Below, piece after piece: positions 1 through 4,929 of a DNA stretch of 5,784 nucleotides. The stretch lies in contig JAFAOZ010000262.1 in assembly GCA_019247395.1 (NCBI GenBank), positions 1 to 5,784 of the forward strand, written 5' to 3'. A program made the position numbers and the translations under genes. The notes beneath the pieces were generated by a model. That model was given only the letters and a program-made list of their open reading frames with translations. It was not told where the DNA came from and searched no databases. Every line of letters begins with the position of its first letter. The first letter of the stretch is position 1. This DNA is from Vulcanimicrobiota bacterium. GTDB lineage: Bacteria > Vulcanimicrobiota > Vulcanimicrobiia > Vulcanimicrobiales > Vulcanimicrobiaceae.

Positions 1-981
1 TAAATTTAAACTCACGCGCAGTCCCCGTGCGATGGCCAACCGGACCGAGTCGAAGACATCGTCGAGATCGTAGCCCACCGGACGATAATACGCCGCGTAT
101 ACCCGCGGACGGAAGGAGTTTAAGCTGATTCGCACCGCGTCGAGACCGGCGTCGATGCAGCGCTTCAAGGCGTTCGGCTGACTTCCGTTAGTATTCAGGT
201 TGATCGTGCCGTGGGCCATCCGCGATCGAATCGCATCGATGGCGCGCGCGATCGTGATCGAGCGCAGCAACGGCTCGCCTTCGCAGCCCTGTCCGAAGGA
301 GACGATGCCGTCTTCAACGCGTTCCAAGTGATGAATCGCTACCGCGGCGAGTTCGGCGGCTGCCGTTTCCTCAGCGATTCGCGCTTGCGGTGAAGGAATG
401 CCGGCATCGGCCTCCTGCTCGGAGATGCACCCGATACAGCGCGCGTTGCACTTTGGCGAAACCGGCAATGCGGCTTCGCCGCATTCGAGAAAAACGTTTT
501 GCGCGGTAAAACATCCGTATTCGAGCGAGCAGAGTGCCACTTGACGCAGAATGCGATTTGCAGGCTCGCGCGCGAGCCGTTGTTCCACGGTTGATTCGAG
601 CTCGCCGGGCGCAAAGGCGCGGGGCTGCCAAACTTCACTTTCGTCGGTACGCATCGCGGCGACGTGCAGCCGGTCGCCGATCGCACACGCGAACGTATAG
701 CCGAAGAGCGGCAGCGGCGGCGCGTCCCGCCGCGCGGCATACGCCGGCAGCAAGAGTCGCGTATACCCGGCCGGCAACGCGACCGCGAGCACGTTGCGAC
801 CTCCGATCGGTCCGATCGAGGTCAGCGGCATACGGCCCGGCAGAACGTATTCGATCGTTCCGGCCGGTGCGGGAATCAGCTCGCCGGGCGTTGGCTCACG
901 GACTATGCCGCCGTCCGCAAACGGCGCGATCTCCGAATCGAACGAGATTCCGCCGCGGTCGTCGCAGGAAGCCAACCGCAC
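1..981 (-). CDS. Radical SAM domain protein, function unknown (3' end outside window)
   Basis: This is an open frame of 327 codons reaching the left edge without a stop, so the C-terminus is missing. It carries the radical SAM [4Fe-4S] cysteine motif CNARCIGC (Cys178, Cys182, Cys185). Other hallmarks of the fold follow: a GEP motif in GQGCEGEPLL (about residues 235-237) for the SAM amino group, then NLNTNGS (261-267) and AVRISLNSF as core beta-strands. The roughly 170 residues before the cluster form no domain I recognise. They contain an ELIPAPAG...YVLPGR stretch (about residues 35-51) that looks conserved in style. The GTG at 981 is preferred because it lies 10 nt beyond the dapF stop and the protein-like sequence begins there. 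A TTG at 1014, overlapping dapF, is an alternative. No strong Shine-Dalgarno is visible, which suggests translational coupling to dapF. The superfamily call is firm. Substrate and pathway cannot be read from the sequence. Confidence 0.88.
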   Translation of the reverse strand, partial: MRLASCDDRGGISFDSEIAPFADGGIVREPTPGELIPAPAGTIEYVLPGRMPLTSIGPIGGRNVLAVALPAGYTRLLLPAYAARRDAPPLPLFGYTFACAIGDRLHVAAMRTDESEVWQPRAFAPGELESTVEQRLAREPANRILRQVALCSLEYGCFTAQNVFLECGEAALPVSPKCNARCIGCISEQEADAGIPSPQARIAEETAAAELAAVAIHHLERVEDGIVSFGQGCEGEPLLRSITIARAIDAIRSRMAHGTINLNTNGSQPNALKRCIDAGLDAVRISLNSFRPRVYAAYYRPVGYDLDDVFDSVRLAIARGLRVSLNL

Positions 982-991
982 TGCATTTTGC

Positions 992-1777
992 TCAACGAAA
1001 TGCGGCGTCGCCAACGTTCACCTGCGTATCGAACACGCGTACCGCCGGTCCGGTAAGATACGCCTCGCCCTCGCCGTCCCACTCGACGGTAAGCCGGCCT
1101 CCCGGCACGATCACCTCGAGCGGCGAGACGGACAAGCCACGGCCGATGGCAACTGCGGCGGCCGCGACCGCACCCGTTCCGCAGGCTTGGGTGAGTCCGA
1201 CGCCGCGCTCCCAGTTACGGACGCTAACCGCGCCGGCGTTTCGCACGGCAACGACGTGAACGTTCGTGCCGGACGGAAACTGGGGATCCTTTTGTAACGT
1301 TCGTGCCGTCGCCTCGAGCTCGATTGCACCGAGATCGTCGCGCACGAGCACGACGTGCGGATTCCCGAGGTCGACGTACGCTTCGGTATTCCCGTTGACG
1401 ATCACCGGCACGACGCGTGGCCGGCCCATCGCAACGCGAACCAAATATTCGGGCTCGCGTGCACGCAGCTCCGTACGTACCAAGCCGGCGCGGGTTTCAA
1501 AAGTTACCCGCTCTCCCTCGCCTGCCTCCTCGAGCCAGCGTGCCGCGCAGCGTACGCCGTTTCCGCACATCTCGGCTTCGCTTCCGTCGGCATTGATAAT
1601 GCGCATGCGAACGTCGGCAACGGTCGACGGTTCGAGCAGGATGAGACCGTCCGCGCCGATTCCCGCACGGCGGTCGCAGATCCACCGTGCGAACGACGAC
1701 GCATCGGAAAGCGGTTGCGCCCTCGCATCGCCGACGACGAAATCGTTGCGCGCGCCGTGCATTTTCGTGAGCCGCAT
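992..1777 (-). CDS. dapF: Diaminopimelate epimerase
   Basis: DapF is a cytosolic, cofactor-independent epimerase that interconverts LL- and meso-diaminopimelate, the last step before lysine and the source of the peptidoglycan cross-linking residue. The 261-residue product starts MRLTKMHGARNDF, the family N-terminus. It contains RRAGIGADGL (36-45), NADGSEAEMCGNGVRCAARW (62-81) with catalytic Cys71, GNPHVV (138-143), FPSGTNV (167-173), and WERGVGLTQACGTGA (189-203) with the second catalytic Cys199. Both acid/base cysteines and the substrate-binding ERG are present. The residue after ERGVG is Leu where many bacteria have Glu, a tolerable variation. The ATG at 1777 is chosen because the known N-terminus begins there and it overlaps the miaA stop by one base (TGATG), typical of coupled reinitiation. 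The frame stays open upstream to 1876, but those 33 codons lie inside miaA. The length is slightly below the usual 270-280 residues. Confidence 0.97.
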   Translation of the reverse strand: MRLTKMHGARNDFVVGDARAQPLSDASSFARWICDRRAGIGADGLILLEPSTVADVRMRIINADGSEAEMCGNGVRCAARWLEEAGEGERVTFETRAGLVRTELRAREPEYLVRVAMGRPRVVPVIVNGNTEAYVDLGNPHVVLVRDDLGAIELEATARTLQKDPQFPSGTNVHVVAVRNAGAVSVRNWERGVGLTQACGTGAVAAAAVAIGRGLSVSPLEVIVPGGRLTVEWDGEGEAYLTGPAVRVFDTQVNVGDAAFR

Positions 1778-2691
1778 CACACCGCGCGCTTCGAAGACCA
1801 GCCGAGCTTTTCCCGTACTACCGAGCGCACCGCTTCTGCAGGCAGCCATAGCGTCGAAGGCTCGCCGCGAAACCACGCGCGCTGACGGCGTGCGTACCGC
1901 CGCGTCGCACGAGTCAACGACGAGCGAAGCTCCGCCAACGTACTCCAGCCGCGAAGATACGCGTGTGCCTGCGGGTAGCCGACCGCGCTGGCAGCAACTA
2001 CTCCGTCGCCGATTCGTTCGGCTTCTTCGATAAGGCCGTCATCCAGCATGCGCGCGGTACGGCGCTCGATTCGCTCGTCGAGCGTAGCACGGTCCACGTC
2101 GAGAAAAACCAGCTCGTAACGGAAACCTTCGCTTGACAGCGTGCGTGTGGCAGCGTCGCGCACGAGCGCGGCGGGGGCGAGTGCGATTTCGAGTGCGCGA
2201 AGGACGCGGTACGTGTCGTTTTTTTCGAGCGCCCCAGCGCGCGCGGCATCGCGGCACCCAAGCCATTCGTGAAGAAATTCGGATGGATGCAGGAGTGCTT
2301 CGCGTGCGAGCCGGTTGCGCAGCGGTTCGTCGTACTGCGGCGCCAACGCGACGCCTCCCATGAGTGCCCGAATGTAAAAACCGGTGCCGCCGGCAACGAT
2401 AGCGCGCTTACCTCGCGCGCGAATGGCGATCAATGCGGCAATCGCATCCTCCGCATATTGCGCGGCCGAGTAGCGCCGTCGGGGATCGAGGAAGCCGATC
2501 AAATGATGCGGCACCTCAGCCTGTTGCCGGACCGATGGCGAAGCCGTTCCGATCGGCATTCCGGCGTAAATCTGCCGCGAGTCGGCACCGACGACTTCCG
2601 CATCGAACTCGCGCGCCAATTGGATTGCGAGCTCCGTCTTGCCGCTCGCCGTCGGTCCGGCGATAATCAGGACGGCCGAATCGTCAGACAC
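1777..2691 (-). CDS. miaA: tRNA dimethylallyltransferase MiaA
   Basis: MiaA transfers a dimethylallyl group from DMAPP to N6 of adenosine 37 in tRNAs that read UNN codons, improving codon-anticodon pairing. The 304-residue product has the P-loop GPTASGKTEL (12-21), GADSRQIY (35-42) with the catalytic Asp37, PHHLIGFLDP (61-70), GGTGFYIRAL (101-110), NDTYRVLRALEI (158-169), the RRTARMLDDGLIEEA helix (210-224) and the C-terminal RRYARRQRAWFRG (264-276). The usual GYKE motif reads GYPQ (238-241), a mild departure. The start is taken as the GTG at 2691, because the family begins a few residues before the P-loop and this GTG sits in an 8-nt GTGTCTGA overlap with the end of mutL. The ATG at 2811, deeper inside mutL, would add 40 residues of low-complexity Arg/Ser sequence unlike the family. 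Translation is probably coupled to mutL. Confidence 0.97.
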   Translation of the reverse strand: MSDDSAVLIIAGPTASGKTELAIQLAREFDAEVVGADSRQIYAGMPIGTASPSVRQQAEVPHHLIGFLDPRRRYSAAQYAEDAIAALIAIRARGKRAIVAGGTGFYIRALMGGVALAPQYDEPLRNRLAREALLHPSEFLHEWLGCRDAARAGALEKNDTYRVLRALEIALAPAALVRDAATRTLSSEGFRYELVFLDVDRATLDERIERRTARMLDDGLIEEAERIGDGVVAASAVGYPQAHAYLRGWSTLAELRSSLTRATRRYARRQRAWFRGEPSTLWLPAEAVRSVVREKLGWSSKRAV

Positions 2692-4348
2692 GCTTGAACA
2701 TGCGCGCGATTTCTTGGGGCCCGAGCCGAACCATCGTCGGCCGTCCGTGCGGACAATGCATCGGGTTGTCGCACTTCTGCAGCCGCTGCACGAGCGTGCG
2801 CATCTCATCAACCTCGAGCCGCTCGCCCGCTACGGTGACGGAATGACATGCGAGCGATGCCCAGACCCGTTCACGCACGTCGCGCTGCTTCGGCTCCTCG
2901 CTGAGATCTTCGATAAAGCCTGCGAGGTCGAATCGGCGTGCCCCGTATCCAAATGGAGTCGCGACGATACGGTACGTCCGTTCACCGAAGGGCTCGATCT
3001 CCAAGCCGCCTTCGCGCAAGAGCTCGAGCGAGCGATCCAGCACCGCGCTTTGCGCAGCGTCGAGCTCGACGATCTGCGGCATCAGTAGCGGCTCGCGCGA
3101 TGCCTGCCCGCGCGCGACGGACGCGATGCTTTCGTATGCCACGCGTTCGTGCGCCGCATGCTGGTCGATCAAAACGAGTGCTTCGTCGTCGGCTGCGAGC
3201 AAGAAGGTTCGGTCGATCTGCGTCAGCGCGCGTAAGCCGCCGCCGTTCTCTTCGGCCCGCACCGGGCCGTCGAAGAGCGCGAGTGAGTCCGGCGAAAACG
3301 ATACGCCGGGCATTGCAAAGGTCTCGGCGTGATCGCGAGCGGTTTCCTTCGCGCGTCCCGTCAGCGTTGCGGCGATCGAACGGCGCACGGCATCGAAGAT
3401 CTGATTTGCGAACCGTAACCGTACTTCGCTCTTCGTCGGATGGACGTTCGGATCGACGTGGTCGGGAGGAAGTTCGAGAAAAATAACGCCGTATGGATGG
3501 CGGCCGATCATTGCGAACGTTGCGTAGCCGCTGGTCCACGCGCCCGACAAAAGCGCGCTGCGCACGAGCCGGCCGTTGACGAAGAGCAGTTGCATTCGGC
3601 GGTCGGGGCGGTCGTGTCCGGGCGCGCTTATGTAGCCGCGCAATCCGCCGCCGAGCGTACCGGCCGCGTCCGTCGCGAGCGGAATGAGAGCGCTTGCCGC
3701 ATCGCGCCCGAAGACCATCCCCAGGCGCTCCCGCTCGCTCGCGCTGGGCGGCATGGTCCAAACCTCTTTTCCGTCGTGGCGCAGCGCAAAGGCGCGGTCG
3801 GGATAAGCGAGGGCGAAACTCGAGAGCCACGAGGAAATCCGGTTGAGTTCCGCGCTCGGCGTTCGGAGATACTCGCGACGCACCGGCACGTTCTCGAAAA
3901 GCGCGACCACGCTGACCGATGTGCCTTCCGGCGCGGCGACCGGTTCGGCAATGCCGACCTCTTCGCCGTGCGCAACGACGCGCGTCCCCACCACGCCCCC
4001 CGGCGTCCTCGACACGATCTCCGTGCGCGCGACCGCTGCAACCGAAGCCAAGCCTTCACCCCGAAAACCCAGTGTTGCGATCGACGCCAAATCGCCGGCT
4101 GCAAGCAGCTTGCTCGTCGTATAACGCCTCAGTGCAAGCGGCAACTCTGAAGGCTCGATGCCGAATCCGTCGTCGACGACCTCGATAAGGTCGAGGCCGC
4201 CGCGCTCGAGGTTGACCGTGATGCGAGTCGCGCCGGCGTCCACGGAATTCTCCACGAGTTCTTTAACGACTGAGGCCGGACGCTCGATGATTTCACCGGC
4301 GGCGATCTGACCGATCGTCACCGCGTCGAGCTCGCGGATGATGGGCAC
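2684..4348 (-). CDS. mutL: DNA mismatch repair protein MutL (endonuclease-type)
   Basis: MutL links mismatch recognition by MutS to strand incision and excision. The 554-residue protein has an N-terminal GHKL ATPase: QIAAGEIIERPASVVKELVE (14-33) with Glu30 as presumed general base and Asn34, DDGFGI (59-64), LGFRGEGLASV (93-103; the usual Ala after GFRGE is Gly), GTSVSVVALFENVPVR (142-157) and LFVNGRLVRS (255-264). VDPNVHPTKSEVRL (298-311) closes the transducer domain. The linker is short, which explains a length below the usual 600 or so. The C-terminal domain has DQHAAHERVAYE (395-406), matching the metal-binding nuclease motif DQHA(X)2E(X)4E, plus ACH (500-502), CPHGRP (532-537) and a terminal FKRV. 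It is therefore predicted to nick DNA itself, as in MutH-less bacteria. The start codon is GTG with only a weak upstream AAGTGAAG. It is the first gene of the leftward operon. Confidence 0.98.
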   Translation of the reverse strand: MPIIRELDAVTIGQIAAGEIIERPASVVKELVENSVDAGATRITVNLERGGLDLIEVVDDGFGIEPSELPLALRRYTTSKLLAAGDLASIATLGFRGEGLASVAAVARTEIVSRTPGGVVGTRVVAHGEEVGIAEPVAAPEGTSVSVVALFENVPVRREYLRTPSAELNRISSWLSSFALAYPDRAFALRHDGKEVWTMPPSASERERLGMVFGRDAASALIPLATDAAGTLGGGLRGYISAPGHDRPDRRMQLLFVNGRLVRSALLSGAWTSGYATFAMIGRHPYGVIFLELPPDHVDPNVHPTKSEVRLRFANQIFDAVRRSIAATLTGRAKETARDHAETFAMPGVSFSPDSLALFDGPVRAEENGGGLRALTQIDRTFLLAADDEALVLIDQHAAHERVAYESIASVARGQASREPLLMPQIVELDAAQSAVLDRSLELLREGGLEIEPFGERTYRIVATPFGYGARRFDLAGFIEDLSEEPKQRDVRERVWASLACHSVTVAGERLEVDEMRTLVQRLQKCDNPMHCPHGRPTMVRLGPQEIARMFKRV

Positions 4349-4373
4349 GAATACTTCACTTCGCGCCTCAGGG

Positions 4374-4401
4374 TTGACAATGCCTAGCCCTGGAGTATCC
4401 T
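4374..4401 (+). promoter_or_regulatory. Sigma70-type promoter of the riboswitch transcript
   Basis: A consensus -35 TTGACA (4374-4379) is followed after 16 nt by TATCCT (4396-4401), which matches 4 of 6 bases of the -10 consensus. Transcription would start near 4408, just before the first paired base of the riboswitch, which is where a leader promoter is expected. It lies within 30 nt of the divergent mutL start. Confidence 0.75.
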
Positions 4402-4410
4402 GGATGAGGA

Positions 4411-4569
4411 TTCCTCGTTAGGTGAGGCGTCTGCACGAAGAGATGCCGCTGCCCGGAAAGGTCGAGAGACCCCAACGGGTGACCAGATCCCGCCGAATCA
4501 AGGCGGAATCTAACGCGGCCGCCCCTCGCGGGGATAGGTTGTGCAGTGCTAAAGCTCGACTCTGAGGGA
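4411..4569 (+). ncRNA. M-box (ykoK leader) Mg2+ riboswitch aptamer
   Basis: The M-box folds compactly when several Mg2+ ions bind and turns off downstream genes when magnesium is plentiful. The conserved blocks are present in order: CGTTAGGTGAGGC (4415-4427), GCTGCCCGGAAAGGTCGAGA (4448-4467) running into GACCCCAACGGGT (4468-4480), and GTGCAGTGCTAAAGCTC (4541-4557). The expected helices can be drawn. P1 is TTCCTC (4411-4416) with GAGGGA (4564-4569), including one G-U pair. P2 is CTGCAC (4431-4436) with GTGCAG (4541-4546). A GCCC/GGGT arm (4451-4454/4477-4480) encloses a GGTC-GAGA-GACC hairpin (4460-4471). Another arm is AGAT-CCGCC with GGCGG-ATCT (4485-4511). A short CCCC/GGGG hairpin lies at 4522-4533. 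The location between a promoter and an intrinsic terminator supports a working transcriptional switch. I recognise the motif from memory of the family; a covariance search was not run. Confidence 0.95.
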
Positions 4570-4614
4570 GATGGCGCGTCCTACAGCCTGTCGAAGGGCG
4601 TGCGTGATTTCTCG

Positions 4615-4655
4615 AAACTGTCGGCCTGCGGGGAGCAACGACAGTTTTTTATTTT
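4615..4655 (+). terminator. Intrinsic terminator, expression platform of the M-box
   Basis: A perfect 9-bp stem, AAACTGTCG (4615-4623) with CGACAGTTT (4639-4647), encloses a 15-nt loop and runs into TTTTTTATTTT (4645-4655). It begins 46 nt after the aptamer P1 strand and precedes the first downstream ribosome binding site. It is placed as the off-state hairpin: high Mg2+ would allow it to form and stop transcription before the short ORFs and the secreted-protein gene. Confidence 0.9.
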
Positions 4656-4657
4656 GG

Positions 4658-4669
4658 AAAGGGGGTGAT
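4658..4669 (+). promoter_or_regulatory. Extended Shine-Dalgarno of the 21-codon ORF
   Basis: AAAGGGGGTGAT differs at one base from AAAGGAGGTGAT, the full complement of the 16S rRNA 3' end. It ends 8 nt before the ATG at 4678. It follows directly after the terminator T tract, so it is transcribed only when the terminator is read through. A site this strong is hard to explain unless something is translated here. Confidence 0.65.
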
Positions 4670-4677
4670 GTCCAGCC

Positions 4678-4743
4678 ATGGACGACGGACCAGGTCATAG
4701 ATGCAAGTATTTCGGCCGCTCGTTCGGCGCGGCAAACCGTTAA
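4678..4743 (+). CDS. Small ORF, 21 aa, unrecognised (possible leader peptide)
   Basis: The ATG is followed by 20 further codons and TAA. The peptide begins MDDGPGHRCKYFG and ends RSFGAANR. It is short and basic in its second half, with one Cys and no hydrophobic segment. The case for it rests on position and on the near-perfect extended Shine-Dalgarno before it, not on recognised homology. It is the first translatable frame after the riboswitch terminator and is followed 4 nt later by the Shine-Dalgarno of the next small ORF. A 10-codon frame from the ATG at 4668 competes for the same site but would sit too close to it. Possible roles are a leader peptide affecting downstream expression, a functional microprotein, or a ribosome-loading device for the next frame. 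The function is unknown and even coding status is not certain. Confidence 0.45.
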   Translation: MDDGPGHRCKYFGRSFGAANR

Positions 4744-4747
4744 CGAT

Positions 4748-4754
4748 AGGAGGT
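4748..4754 (+). promoter_or_regulatory. Shine-Dalgarno of the 48-codon ORF
   Basis: AGGAGGT lies 7 nt upstream of the ATG at 4762, a full-strength site at good spacing. It decides the start of the 48-residue ORF and is the main support for that ORF being translated. Confidence 0.75.
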
Positions 4755-4761
4755 ATGTGTC

Positions 4762-4908
4762 ATGAAGAAAATTCTGCTCTTTTTGCTCGAAGCCGGGCAT
4801 AAGGTTTTTCGACCGGCGAACGCGATCGTTCACGACGATACGCTGCGCGCAAACCAGGGTCAGGATCGCGGCCCTGCATTCAGCTTTTGGCGAGCTCTCG
4901 TCAGCTAA
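4762..4908 (+). CDS. Small ORF, 48 aa, unrecognised
   Basis: This is a 48-codon frame with a consensus AGGAGGT ribosome binding site and ATG start. The product begins MKKILLFLLEAGHKVFRPAN, continues with a polar middle containing HDD and NQGQDRG, and ends AFSFWRALVS. The Lys-Lys-hydrophobic N-terminus resembles the start of a signal or membrane-associated segment, but the hydrophobic run is only about six residues before Glu10. A cleavable signal peptide or full transmembrane helix is therefore unlikely, and an amphipathic membrane-surface helix is possible. It lies between the M-box terminator and the secreted-protein gene, ends 21 nt before that gene's GTG and shares its reading frame. It would thus be expressed under Mg2+ limitation. 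No family is recognised. A start-site relic or regulatory leader ORF is an alternative. Confidence 0.6.
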   Translation: MKKILLFLLEAGHKVFRPANAIVHDDTLRANQGQDRGPAFSFWRALVS

Positions 4909-4929
4909 CGTCGGCAAAGGCGCTTAGAC

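Noticed and set aside
534..1259. Plus-strand 241-codon open frame
   Set aside because: It lies antisense to dapF and the radical SAM gene. Its product is Arg/Ala/Pro-rich low-complexity sequence typical of a shadow frame in G+C-rich DNA, and both opposite-strand genes have unmistakable motifs.
1778..1876. Longer dapF beginning at the ATG at 1876
   Set aside because: DapF proteins begin just before the KMHG motif. The extra 33 codons overlap the miaA 3' end and have no family resemblance.
1266..2033. Plus-strand 255-codon open frame
   Set aside because: It is antisense to dapF and miaA, with Ser/Arg/Pro-rich composition and no recognisable motif or ribosome binding site.
2692..2811. Longer miaA beginning at the ATG at 2811
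   Set aside because: The extra 40 residues are encoded inside mutL's conserved C-terminal motifs and do not resemble any MiaA N-terminus.
4411..4569. Cobalamin, T-box or other leader RNA instead of M-box
   Set aside because: The GTTAGGTGAGGC, GCTGCCCGGAAAGGTCGAGA and CAGTGCTAAAGCT blocks in this order are specific to the M-box. No T-box AGGGTGGNACCGCG sequence or B12-box was found.
4571..4765. Plus-strand 64-codon open frame beginning right after the aptamer
   Set aside because: GAGGGAG abuts the ATG with no spacing, the frame runs through the terminator hairpin and T tract, and it conflicts with the two better-supported small ORFs.
4549..4917. Minus-strand 122-codon open frame across the leader region
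   Set aside because: It is antisense to the M-box 3' end, terminator and small ORFs. The plus-strand RNA structure and ribosome sites explain the sequence, and no minus-strand start signal was seen. It is the only other candidate gene here, so it deserves a homology check.
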